In this document: positions 15,925 through 23,506 of the stretch, piece by piece
Layout of the letters: each line of letters opens with the position of its first letter
Numbering within the stretch: the first letter of the stretch is position 1
Source: an uncultured Succinivibrionaceae bacterium
GTDB taxonomy: Bacteria; Pseudomonadota; Gammaproteobacteria; Enterobacterales; Succinivibrionaceae
NCBI GenBank assembly: GCA_944390085.1
Contig: CALXOT010000005.1
Coordinates: 1 to 41,086 of the forward strand
DNA length: 41,086 nucleotides
Direction: 5' to 3'
The notes under the pieces: generated by a model
Databases searched by the model: none
Told to the model about the DNA's origin: nothing
Seen by the model: the letters and a program-made list of their open reading frames with translations, nothing else
Translations under genes and position numbers: made by a program

Positions 15925-17814
15925 TCACAGTTGTTTAACAAATAAGGCACGGATAGCGTTCAGTACCGCCAGAACCATCACCCCGACGTCTGCAAAAATG
16001 GCGAACCACATATTAGCTATACCCACAGCACCCAAGACCAGGCACAATACCTTTATCCCAATGGAGAAGATAATGTTCTGCCACACGATGCCCATGCACT
16101 TTCTGGAAATGCGGATAGCTTTGGCGATTTTTCCCGGATCATCATCCATCAGCACAATATCAGCAGCTTCAATAGCTGCATCTGAACCCATGGCTCCCAT
16201 GGCTATACCGATGTCAGCCCGTGACAGCACCGGTGCATCGTTAATACCATCCCCGACAAAAGCTACCATGCCACCTGCAGGCTTCTTCTTCAGGTATTCT
16301 TCCACCTTACTGACTTTATCTGCAGGCAGTAAATTGGCATAACACTCATCAACCCCCAGCTTGGCACATACATCTTCGGCAACCCGTCTGTCATCACCGG
16401 TTAACATTACGGTACGTTCCACACCGGCCCTCTTGATGGCAGCCACGGCTTTTGCAGCATTTTCCTTAAGCACATCAGCAATCACGATATGTCCCTGATA
16501 CACCCCATCCACTGCCACATGCACAATAGTACCCACTGAGTGGCAGGATTTATACTCTATACCAAGTTTCCGCATCAATTTGTCATTGCCGCAGGCCACC
16601 TGCTGCCCGTCTACCAGGGCTGTTACCCCGCACCCTGCGTGTTCCTCAATAGAACTTACCTGGCGGTGATCAATCTCCTTGCCATAAGCGTGGCGCAAAC
16701 TTTTGGAGATCGGATGTGACGATGCACATTCAGCAAATGCAGCCAACCGGATCAATTCCTCTTCAGCCACCTTGCTATGATGCACAGCAATAACCTCAAA
16801 TACGCCTTTAGTCAGGGTACCTGTTTTGTCAAACATCACATAACAAGTCTTGGCTAGACTTTCCATGAACACAGATCCCTTGACCAGGACACCTTCACGA
16901 CTGGCTCCGCCAATACCGGCAAAAAAGGATAACGGGATACTGATCACCAGCGCACATGGGCAGCTTATCACCAGGAAGATCAGGGCTCTGTATATCCACT
17001 CTGAAAAATCTCCAGGCAAAAAACTAATTCCCAGAGCTTTGATCACAAGCGGTGGCACCACAGCCAAAAAGAGTGCCAGGGCACATACAATCGGAGTGTA
17101 CACCCGGGCAAAACGGGAAATAAAGGCCTCACTTCTTGATTTCAGTGAGCTGGCATTTTCTACAAGTTCCAAAACCTTTGATACTGTAGAATCACCAAAT
17201 TCCTTAGTAGTGCGGATTTTAAGCGGGGCTGACAGATTGATGCTGCCTGAAATTACACTCTGTCCCGGGGCAATATCGCGGGGCACACTCTCCCCTGTCA
17301 GCGCTGCTGTATCTAAACTGCTGTTGCCTTCTATTACTTCACCATCAATAGGCACCTTTTCCCCTGGATTTACCACAATGACTGTATTTACCGCCACTTC
17401 ATCAGGATCTACCCTTACCAGGCTGCCCTCACGCTCAATATTGGCATAATCCGGGCGAATATCCATAAGGGCTGAGATATTGCGGCGGCTGCGTCCTACT
17501 GCCACACTTTGAAAGAGCTCTCCTACCTGATAGAATACCATCACCGCAACGGCCTCAGTAAATTCTCCGGTGCGATACAATCCCACTGCAATGGCACCAA
17601 GGCTGGCTACCCCCATCAAAAAGTTTTCATCAAAAACACGACCATTTTTGATCCCAGCTGCCGCCTTCAACAAAATATCGTAGCCAGCAGTCAAATATGC
17701 AATCAGATAGAGCGAGAAAGTGGCATATAAAGGTAGATTGACAAAGTGCAGGCCTACCATCAACACAAAGGCCAGCGCAATGCGCAGCGCCATTCGCTTT
17801 TGCTTTGCAGTCAT
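15925..17814 (-). CDS. zntA: Zinc/cadmium/lead-exporting P1B-type ATPase without a metal-binding head
   Basis: The 629-residue pump has all P1B-ATPase motifs: LTGESVPRD (172-180) in the actuator domain, the metal-binding SCPCALV (284-290) in TM6, the phosphorylated Asp329 in DKTGTLTKG, the nucleotide-domain HP in SSHPISKSL, and GDGINDAPVL before the last helices. The last membrane pair keeps a Lys (IGIKVLCLVLG) and an Asp (FADVGVMVLAVLNAIR), the pair that marks Zn/Cd/Pb pumps rather than copper pumps. E. coli ZntA is over 700 residues because of an N-terminal HMA domain. That domain is missing here and is encoded by the separate gene at 17890-18108. The start has GGAG 6 bases upstream. It sits 75 bases behind the HMA gene and is probably in the same zinc-responsive operon. 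Confidence 0.92.
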   Translation of the reverse strand: MTAKQKRMALRIALAFVLMVGLHFVNLPLYATFSLYLIAYLTAGYDILLKAAAGIKNGRVFDENFLMGVASLGAIAVGLYRTGEFTEAVAVMVFYQVGELFQSVAVGRSRRNISALMDIRPDYANIEREGSLVRVDPDEVAVNTVIVVNPGEKVPIDGEVIEGNSSLDTAALTGESVPRDIAPGQSVISGSINLSAPLKIRTTKEFGDSTVSKVLELVENASSLKSRSEAFISRFARVYTPIVCALALFLAVVPPLVIKALGISFLPGDFSEWIYRALIFLVISCPCALVISIPLSFFAGIGGASREGVLVKGSVFMESLAKTCYVMFDKTGTLTKGVFEVIAVHHSKVAEEELIRLAAFAECASSHPISKSLRHAYGKEIDHRQVSSIEEHAGCGVTALVDGQQVACGNDKLMRKLGIEYKSCHSVGTIVHVAVDGVYQGHIVIADVLKENAAKAVAAIKRAGVERTVMLTGDDRRVAEDVCAKLGVDECYANLLPADKVSKVEEYLKKKPAGGMVAFVGDGINDAPVLSRADIGIAMGAMGSDAAIEAADIVLMDDDPGKIAKAIRISRKCMGIVWQNIIFSIGIKVLCLVLGAVGIANMWFAIFADVGVMVLAVLNAIRALFVKQL

Positions 17815-17889
17815 CTAAAACTCCAGTCAGGCAAACTGAGGCAGCAGGTCAAATCAGATAAGCCCCCACCACCTGAATTTTCTTGGTTT

Positions 17890-18108
17890 TTATAAAAAGA
17901 TTTCACAGTCGCTTTCAACTTTACGGCAAGCAGCACGCACTTCCTGCATCACTCTCTTAGGATCTGCATCCGGCTCAAACTCTACATTCATCTTCAGGGT
18001 CATAAAATTGACCACGCAGTGTTTGACTCCCGGCACCTTGTTAGCAGCTTCTTCCATTAAATTTGCACAATTAGCGCAATCAACTTCAATTTTGTAGCTC
18101 TTTTTCAT
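17890..18108 (-). CDS. Stand-alone HMA metallochaperone (zinc/cadmium type)
   Basis: The 72-residue protein MKKSYKIEVDCANCANLMEE (and on) is a single heavy-metal-associated domain with the metal site DCANC. The Asp before the first Cys is the DCxxC form found in ZntA-type heads, rather than the MxCxxC of copper chaperones. It probably binds Zn(II) or Cd(II) in the cytoplasm and acts as the detached head of the ATPase encoded next. A longer reading from 18156 is open, but it would run through the first operator and the promoter start site. The ATG at 18106-18108 has GAAGGA 9 bases upstream, so I take the short form. Its C-terminus carries further Cys (AACRKVESDCEIFL). Confidence 0.85.
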   Translation of the reverse strand: MKKSYKIEVDCANCANLMEEAANKVPGVKHCVVNFMTLKMNVEFEPDADPKRVMQEVRAACRKVESDCEIFL

Positions 18109-18138
18109 TTCTCTGTTCCTTCTTTCAGTTTGTTTATC

Positions 18139-18158
18139 AGTTGAACAACCATTCAACT
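18139..18158. promoter_or_regulatory. ArsR/SmtB-type metal operator, copy 1
   Basis: AGTTGAA (18139-18145) and TTCAACT (18152-18158) form a perfect 7-bp dyad with a 6-base spacer, containing TGAACAA-N-CATTCA. This matches the TGAAnnnnnnTTCA core of zinc-responsive CzrA/SmtB/ZiaR operators. It sits just downstream of the -10 box, overlapping the expected transcription start of the HMA-ATPase operon, so a bound repressor would block initiation. The repressor gene is not in the window. Confidence 0.75.
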
Positions 18159-18164
18159 GTTGTC

Positions 18165-18192
18165 ATTATAAATCAGATCGCGGCGGATGCAA
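18165..18192 (-). promoter_or_regulatory. Sigma-70 promoter of the zinc export operon
   Basis: Minus strand: -35 TTGCAT (18187-18192), 16-base spacer, -10 TATAAT (18165-18170, a perfect hexamer). The predicted start falls near 18158, inside operator copy 1. The strong -10 next to an operator suits a gene that is kept off until metal releases the repressor. Confidence 0.7.
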
Positions 18193-18207
18193 GCATTATT
18201 TATGAAC

Positions 18208-18227
18208 ATTTGAACAAATATTCAACT
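18208..18227. promoter_or_regulatory. ArsR/SmtB-type metal operator, copy 2
   Basis: ATTTGAACAAATATTCAACT has the same TTGAACAA-N-TATTCAACT core and the same 6-base spacer as copy 1. It lies about 70 bases upstream of copy 1 and upstream of the -35 box. TGAACAAATATTCA matches CzrA-type operators as I remember them. Two sites may allow looping or control of an unseen divergent promoter; the gene on the far side (18365) is on the same strand, so the second site is unexplained. Confidence 0.7.
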
Positions 18228-18364
18228 ATTATTGTTTTTATCTTAAATTTCAAATAAATTAACAAACAATTGATTTACTGAATATAAGAAGGAAAAGCAA
18301 GGAGAGGAGAGCGCTGCTGCTGATTTACCATAAAGTGCATGCAGAAGCTAATTTCTGCTAAAAC

Positions 18365-19258
18365 TCAGAACTGATAGCTTTGGCCTGCTGCACTTAACAG
18401 ACAGCGCAGGAAAGAGCGTTCGAGCTTATAGAGAAGATCTGGAGAATCTGGTTTTTCAGGAAGAGACAAGCGCAATGGCAGCCCTAAGGATAAGTTTTGA
18501 AAACAGTCAAATTTAAGGCACGGAATTAATTGTGAGGCAAGTTGCCGGAATAATTGATCCCGGTTAGCGATCAGCATCTGCTCATAATTAAGGGAGAGAG
18601 TAAAACGCAAATAAAGCAGATACGCCGACAAAACACCAGCACTTGAAGCCGTGATCTCCCCATTTGCCTGGCAAACCAAATGATCTAGCCCACATTTTAC
18701 TGAATTTACCAGACAGCTAACTTCATCGATAAATTCCAAGCATTCAGCTGCCGGCCCCAAAAGAGCTCTGCCGCCTGAGCCCCGTCGGTCCCCATGTTCC
18801 AGCACCAAAATCAGTCCGCGTACCTGAGCTTCTTCTGCCAACCTGATCACACTGTCCATCAGATATGTATAAGCATTGCTGCGCTGCACAATGCCGGGAT
18901 CTGCTCCCGAACATACAGAGACTGCCTTAGCTCCACACTCTGCTGCAGCATCAAAGATAGCACGCAGCATATCAATAGCCTCCAAACGCTTTATTTTTTC
19001 CTGTGCATTAAGATTAAGCCGGTGCTGATGCATGTAAGGAATAAGCTGCAAACACAAAGTAAAATCGTGGCAGCCTGTAAGCGCTCGCCCTAAAATACTG
19101 CGTGCTTTACCATCCGGCACATACTCAAGACCAGCACCGCTGAAGAAAGGATCACTGCTAGCTCTTAAAATCAGATCCGCCAGCTCACAGCTGTCAAAAC
19201 CAGAACAGCTGTCCCCCCATAAGCATAACCAGGGTTTTAGTATTAAATGGTGCGGCAT
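18365..19258 (-). CDS. TIM-barrel protein of the AP endonuclease 2 / sugar isomerase-epimerase superfamily
   Basis: The 297-residue protein has the alternating beta-alpha pattern of a xylose-isomerase-like TIM barrel. The clearest parts are LEAIDMLRAIFDAAAECGAK and AVSVCSG (about residues 99-125), then DSVIRLAEEAQVRGLILVLEHG (about 141-162, where the Glu of LEHG is the usual metal/substrate Glu), and CGLDHLVCQANGE with an Asp-His pair (about 189-201). The C-terminal third looks unusual, Leu-rich with several Cys, and the last expected metal residues are not obvious. No enzyme activity can be assigned. I start at the ATG at 19256-19258, preceded by GAGG, rather than the upstream GTG at 19282. 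It stands alone, in tandem behind the sotB divergent region. Confidence 0.6.
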   Translation of the reverse strand: MPHHLILKPWLCLWGDSCSGFDSCELADLILRASSDPFFSGAGLEYVPDGKARSILGRALTGCHDFTLCLQLIPYMHQHRLNLNAQEKIKRLEAIDMLRAIFDAAAECGAKAVSVCSGADPGIVQRSNAYTYLMDSVIRLAEEAQVRGLILVLEHGDRRGSGGRALLGPAAECLEFIDEVSCLVNSVKCGLDHLVCQANGEITASSAGVLSAYLLYLRFTLSLNYEQMLIANRDQLFRQLASQLIPCLKFDCFQNLSLGLPLRLSLPEKPDSPDLLYKLERSFLRCLLSAAGQSYQF

Positions 19259-19454
19259 CCCTTTACCTCGCAGTACAAACACTGCAAAAACAACAGCTGT
19301 AACTAAGCCAGATCCAGAGTAAAGCTTTTCAACACACTTTCTTTACTTTATCACAGCAACATGATCAAGACCATGTAAGCCAGTTTTATGCATGAGATCT
19401 GGCCTATTTTTACCAGCGATGAATAATAATGTGCGCCAATAAAAAGCATTTAAT

Positions 19455-19470
19455 TGTGAATTACATCACA
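19455..19470. promoter_or_regulatory. Perfect CRP box upstream of sotB
   Basis: TGTGAATTACATCACA contains both consensus CRP half sites (TGTGA, 6-base spacer, TCACA), flanked by AAT and TTT as in strong E. coli sites. It lies 98 bases before the sotB start and on the other side 197 bases before the TIM-barrel gene. It suggests cAMP-CRP control of the sugar efflux gene. An FNR box would need TTGAT-N4-ATCAA, which this is not. Confidence 0.75.
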
Positions 19471-19527
19471 TTTTTGTGACTTTGATAAAATCCACAAAAA
19501 TTTAACTAATTATTCCAGAAATCCACG

Positions 19528-19543
19528 CCTGCTTTAAGGCAGG
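19528..19543 (+). other. Small hairpin in the sotB leader
   Basis: CCTGC (19528-19532) and GCAGG (19539-19543) form a 5-bp stem with a TTTAAG loop, followed by AAGTAAGTCAG. A related-looking hairpin lies after the gene (20738-20757). These may be paired ends of a small IS200/IS605-like remnant or simply leader and terminator structures. Confidence 0.35.
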
Positions 19544-19567
19544 AAGTAAGTCAGTTTCGGCATCTTT

Positions 19568-20731
19568 ATGAACGAGAATACATCTCAAGCATCATGGAAA
19601 GCCCTTTGGGCCCTGACCTGCGCTGCATTTCTGTTTAATACATCAGAGTTTGTACCGGTTGGACTGCTATCAGATTTAAGCACAGAGTTTTCCTTAAGTG
19701 AGTCACAGACAGGCGTTATCATCACTTTCTACGCCTGGATTGTATTGTTATGCTCATTACCGCTGATTCTGCTGTTCTCTCGCTGTAATTTGAAATATCT
19801 TCTGGCAGGATTGCTCTTTATTTTTTGCCTGAGCCAGACCTTGACTGCCCTAGCCCCAAATTTTTACGTACTGACTGCAGCCCGCTGCTTTGTTGCTCTC
19901 ACCCATTCATTATTCTGGTCAATAGCCACCCCCCTTGCAGTGAAGATCACCCCGAAAGGCCAAATATCCAGAGCCCTGGGACTGGTAGCAGGAGGAACTT
20001 CTGTGGCCATGGTTGCAGGGTTGCCACTCGGGCGCATAATTGGTTTGCATTTAGGCTGGCGCTTTACCTTCGCTCTGCTGGGACTTTTTGCTTTCATCAA
20101 CATGCTGGCTGTTTTAAGGCTCTGTCCTGGCGTTCCCGGTACCCGTAGCACAGTACTTACCGTACTGCCACGCATATTGCATAATAAAAACCTGCTGTCA
20201 CTTTATATTGTCACCGCGCTGCTGTTCACAGCACACTTTACCCCATACAGTTATATTGAACCGCTGCTGGGAGCGGCAGGTATAAGCCCGGAGATTATTA
20301 CCTCTGCATTGGTAAGTTTTGGCATTGCCGGCATTATGTGTTCCTTACTGTTTGCCCGCTGCTTTGAAACGCATCAATCCTGTTTTATTGCCTGGCCCTT
20401 TGCCGGTATCTGTTTGTTTTTGCTGGCACTGGAACTGAGCTCCTACCAACCAATCCTGACACTTGCCAATTGTATGAGCTGGGGATTTTGTTTCAGCTGC
20501 TGCAGTCTTACCTTTCAGGCTCTGGTTCTTAAATTTGAGCCAGAATATCCTGCCATCGCCACTGCCATCTATTCATCAATCTGCAACTTAGGAATAGGTG
20601 CAGGAGCATTCATCGGCGCCCGTCTTTTAGAAAACGCGCCGCTTTCTGGCCTGATATTTTGCGGCGCCGGACTTAGTATGGTTTGCTTTGCCTTAATCCG
20701 CATCTTTTTTCTGAAAAGATGGATGAGTTAA
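19568..20731 (+). CDS. sotB: SotB-type sugar efflux MFS transporter
   Basis: The 387-residue protein matches SotB/YdeA in layout: the TM1 motif AAFLFNTSEFVPVGLLSDLS (residues 19-38), TGVIITFYAWIVLLCSLPL in TM2, FVALTHSLFWSIATPLAV in TM4, GLVAGGTSVAMVAGLPLGRI in TM5 and HFTPYSYIEPLL at the start of the second half. SotB exports arabinose, IPTG and other sugars and keeps intracellular sugar from building up. That fits the pentose import cassette elsewhere in the window and the CRP box upstream. It is the only plus-strand gene in a minus-strand stretch. The Shine-Dalgarno is poor; the ATG at 19568 is the first Met and gives the expected N-terminus. Confidence 0.88.
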   Translation: MNENTSQASWKALWALTCAAFLFNTSEFVPVGLLSDLSTEFSLSESQTGVIITFYAWIVLLCSLPLILLFSRCNLKYLLAGLLFIFCLSQTLTALAPNFYVLTAARCFVALTHSLFWSIATPLAVKITPKGQISRALGLVAGGTSVAMVAGLPLGRIIGLHLGWRFTFALLGLFAFINMLAVLRLCPGVPGTRSTVLTVLPRILHNKNLLSLYIVTALLFTAHFTPYSYIEPLLGAAGISPEIITSALVSFGIAGIMCSLLFARCFETHQSCFIAWPFAGICLFLLALELSSYQPILTLANCMSWGFCFSCCSLTFQALVLKFEPEYPAIATAIYSSICNLGIGAGAFIGARLLENAPLSGLIFCGAGLSMVCFALIRIFFLKRWMS

Positions 20732-20737
20732 CGCCCA

Positions 20738-20757
20738 TTCCGCCCTGAAGGACGGGA
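20738..20757 (+). terminator. Hairpin in the convergent sotB / dehydrogenase gap
   Basis: TTCCGCCC, TGAA loop, GGACGGGA gives seven pairs (one a G-T wobble) with one internal C-A mismatch, starting 7 bases after the sotB stop. No T run follows directly; GGGAGTTAGCC follows. It may act as a weak bidirectional terminator or be a REP-like or IS200/IS605-like hairpin. Confidence 0.45.
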
Positions 20758-20848
20758 GTTAGCCGCTGATCTTTTCAGATAAATTTAACAACTTTTGCCA
20801 CCAGCCCACTTCTTTATCAGGGAGGGAATAAAGCCTCGCCGCAGAAAA

Positions 20849-21805
20849 TTATGTAATGTCCTGGCATTCAGGTACTGGAGTCACCAGCTTTCTGCCTGCG
20901 GCATAAGCATCAACATTAGCTAAAACCAGATCTGACATAGCCTGGCGTGTTTCTACGGTGGCACTGCCAATGTGGGGCACCAATACCGTACGATCCTTTA
21001 AGGCTCGTAACCTTGCACTCACATGAGGCTCTGCAGCAAACACATCAAGAGCTGCTGCGCCTAACTCGCCACGTTCGAGTAAATCGGTCAGTGCCTCCTC
21101 ATCCACCACACTGCCGCGGGCAGCATTGACTAAGATCCCGCAAGGTCCCAGGGCTCGCAGTACTTTCTCATCAATCAGGTGATAGTTTTCAGGACGACCA
21201 GGGATCAGAACAATAAGATAATCTGCCCAAGCAGCGAGTTTCTGCAAATCAAGCTCCCGCCGCACTCCCTGCACATCGTGATGACCAAAAAATGCAAGTT
21301 CCATGTCAAAGGCCTGAAGACGCTTAACCAGTTCCTTGCCGATACGCCCTAACCCTACAATCCCGGCCTTGGCGCCTGACATTTTACGGGTTAAAGGAAA
21401 AGGACCTTCACTTTCCCATTTCCCTGCACGCAAATAGGCGTCTGCTTCCGGTATCCTGCGGGAAACGGCAAGCATCAGCGCCACGCACAGATCTGCCACC
21501 TCAGCACTAAGGACATCAGGAGTATTGGTTACCTTAACACCCCGCTCTTTTGCACAAACAAGATCTACTCCATCATAGCCAACTCCGAAATTTGCTATCA
21601 ATTTCAAGGCCGGAAGTTTTTCCATCAGTTCGCGCTCTACTTTGCAATCGCCGCCCCCTACTATAACTGCAGCACGGGCAGCCACTTCTGGTGACAAATG
21701 CTTCCATCCTTTGCGGATGTCGTGGAAATCATAACGCTGTTGTAAGTTGGAAATTAAATATGGAGGCACATTAGCCTTCAGCAATACTGTCTTTGCTGCG
21801 CTCAT
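20849..21805 (-). CDS. D-2-hydroxyacid dehydrogenase (glyoxylate/hydroxypyruvate reductase type)
   Basis: The 318-residue protein has the D-isomer 2-hydroxyacid dehydrogenase fold. It shows an N-terminal substrate part with LIANFGVGYDGVDL (about 71-84), the Rossmann motif GIVGLGRIGKELVKRLQAF (about 148-166), the catalytic Arg in LVNAARGSVVDEEAL, the Glu in AALDVFAAEPHV and the His in LVPHIGSATVETR. It reduces a 2-ketoacid such as glyoxylate or hydroxypyruvate with NAD(P)H in the cytosol. The residue after the Rossmann beta-2 strand (FFGHHDVQG) does not clearly settle NADH against NADPH. I start at the ATG at 21803-21805, with GAGGAG 9 bases upstream; an in-frame TTG precedes it. The WYL regulator gene lies just upstream on the same strand but is separated by a strong hairpin. 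Confidence 0.88.
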   Translation of the reverse strand: MSAAKTVLLKANVPPYLISNLQQRYDFHDIRKGWKHLSPEVAARAAVIVGGGDCKVERELMEKLPALKLIANFGVGYDGVDLVCAKERGVKVTNTPDVLSAEVADLCVALMLAVSRRIPEADAYLRAGKWESEGPFPLTRKMSGAKAGIVGLGRIGKELVKRLQAFDMELAFFGHHDVQGVRRELDLQKLAAWADYLIVLIPGRPENYHLIDEKVLRALGPCGILVNAARGSVVDEEALTDLLERGELGAAALDVFAAEPHVSARLRALKDRTVLVPHIGSATVETRQAMSDLVLANVDAYAAGRKLVTPVPECQDIT

Positions 21806-21843
21806 CAATATCTCTCCTCAGTTCTGTTGTCTAAGCTCCAAAT

Positions 21844-21870
21844 GATAAGAGCCGCAAAGCGGCTCCTATC
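21844..21870 (-). terminator. Terminator-like hairpin after the WYL regulator
   Basis: GATA-A-GAGCCGC, AAA loop, GCGGCTC-C-TATC forms 11 pairs with one mismatch (stem arms 21844-21855 and 21859-21870). On the minus strand TTTGGAG follows rather than a clean T run. It lies between the WYL gene stop (21906) and the dehydrogenase start (21805), so it probably separates the two units. Confidence 0.6.
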
Positions 21871-21905
21871 TGATAACATCTGTTATTGACCCTTGGACAT
21901 AACCA

Positions 21906-22901
21906 TCAATGTCCTCCGGCTAAACGGCGAAAGACTTCAGCCTCATTATCAAGCACAATTTGCCGCTGCTCTGCCGGCAAGCAGGCATCCGCCTTGGTCA
22001 AACGCAACCATTGCAGCGCATAGAACAAAAGTGCACGACGGCAAGGATAAATCACCGTACCATTCTCATCCATGCCATAATCATGCTCGATCACGCGGCG
22101 GGCAGACTCAGGTAGCTCTGGATTGGCCTTAATCACCAGATCAACAAGCTCATTCCACTGTGAATCATCGCGTCCTGCAGTACCAACTTCACGGAAGCCG
22201 TTACCAATCGGATCCGGGAAACGATCGTTTGGAGCAGAGATCTCAGGCACAGCACACTTAATGATGCGCGAGAGCACATAATCACGGAAATCATGATGAT
22301 CGTAGCAATAGGCACGGACATGCCAGCGCATGCCATCAAAGGCCAAGCCATGCGGTGCTATCAGGTGATCTGTAGGTTTTAGCTGTGACAGGGACAGGTA
22401 AGTAATGTGTACTGCCTTATGGGTACGGATTGCTTCCAGAATGTTATAAAGCACCTGCGCATCAATATTACGGCGCGGCGGATTAAAAGAAGCCACCCCT
22501 ACGTTAGGAATAAATCCAAAGAAATTACGGCTTTTTACCAAATCGCCCTGAGCGTAGGACAATAGATCATTTAAATAATTTTCAGGGGCACAAATCTTAG
22601 GAAAGAGCGGCTGATAATCATCCGTGCGGATATAAACCTTAAGATGCCGATCATAGACCAAATTTTTACGAGGAGGATCCGATTCCTGAACCAGCTGATG
22701 ATACTTAGATAAATCCAGCGAAGCCTGCGGAATAGAAATGCTGAAAAAATCAACCAGATCACGGCGATTAATTTTGCCATCACAACCTAAACGGAAATCA
22801 ATAAATTCGAGGCGGCGCGCCTGATTCCACTTATTGACGCTAGACCCCTCAGGAGACCCAGTGTCTGCTGCACCGGAAATTTCCAAATCTTTGTCTGACA
22901 T
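21906..22901 (-). CDS. BrxR/CapW-type wHTH-WYL transcriptional regulator, orphan
   Basis: The 331-residue protein has an N-terminal winged helix (about residues 25-90), with RRLEFIDFRLGCDGKINRRD followed by LVDFFSISIPQASLDLSKY and NLVYDRHLKVY. This pattern is characteristic of the BrxR/CapW regulators of BREX and CBASS phage-defence islands. A WYL domain follows (about 150-220; LEAIRTHKAVHITYLSLSQL, LIAPHGLAFDGMRWHVRAYCYD, FRDYVLSRIIKC), thought to sense a nucleic-acid or nucleotide ligand. A C-terminal WCX part ends the protein. In known cases these are repressors of defence genes, relieved on infection. No defence gene is adjacent here. The ATG has GGGAG before it. The 605-base gap upstream holds short repeats that may be its operators. 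Confidence 0.8.
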   Translation of the reverse strand: MSDKDLEISGAADTGSPEGSSVNKWNQARRLEFIDFRLGCDGKINRRDLVDFFSISIPQASLDLSKYHQLVQESDPPRKNLVYDRHLKVYIRTDDYQPLFPKICAPENYLNDLLSYAQGDLVKSRNFFGFIPNVGVASFNPPRRNIDAQVLYNILEAIRTHKAVHITYLSLSQLKPTDHLIAPHGLAFDGMRWHVRAYCYDHHDFRDYVLSRIIKCAVPEISAPNDRFPDPIGNGFREVGTAGRDDSQWNELVDLVIKANPELPESARRVIEHDYGMDENGTVIYPCRRALLFYALQWLRLTKADACLPAEQRQIVLDNEAEVFRRLAGGH

Positions 22902-23506
22902 GCCAGCTCCCTTACCAAAACAACATTCACGCGCTAAAGTGTTAATAAAAAAGAAACACGCAATTACATTTTTACATATAAAACCTGCTACGTAACCTGC
23001 TCAAGGTAACCACAGGAATTTAATACAGCAGCCGGTCTCCTCCGACAGCTTTCAGGTACTATAGCATAAATATTGAAGGTATTTACAAAGACAACATAAA
23101 ATTAAAAAGATAATCGCCAATAACTGAGCCTGTCGGTTGTACTGCATATTCTTTACCTAAAAAAGCACAAACTCAATTAGTTATCATTATGTACCCACAT
23201 CTGATTTATAAGTGTGGCTTCAATGCGGCAGAATTTTTAATGTTTAATGGCAAAGCGGGATTATTAGCATAACAGCCAAACGGCCAATAGCAAAATTATT
23301 TAATTTAATAAATAATAAAATTTATATATCAATTTAAATTTAATTTTAATATAAAACTACTGAACTTTGCATAAAACCCGTCTATCTTAACGGGCTCCAC
23401 CAGTTAATCCTTACCTTGGCACACTATAAACGAAAGTACAGCAATACCTTGTTCCCCCCCCTGGCACAGCACCAATGAAATAAAGGCTCAATATCTATCC
23501 AGCCTC
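22902..23506. promoter_or_regulatory. 605-base gene-free region upstream of the WYL regulator
   Basis: No credible gene is present. Near the regulator start there is an inverted repeat GTGTT/AACAC with an 11-base spacer (22939-22959) and a direct repeat AACCTGCT at 22982-22989 and 22994-23001, a 12-base period that could hold regulator dimers side by side. The segment 23295-23365 is almost pure A/T. A terminator for the ROK gene lies at 23372-23394. The size of the gap beside a defence-type regulator suggests that something was lost or a small RNA is hidden, but I see no clear RNA fold. Confidence 0.4.
23372..23394 (-). terminator. Terminator of the ROK-family gene
   Basis: CCCGT (23377-23381) and ACGGG (23390-23394) with an 8-nt loop. 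On the minus strand TTTTAT follows the stem. It lies about 110 bases past the ROK gene stop. Confidence 0.55.
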
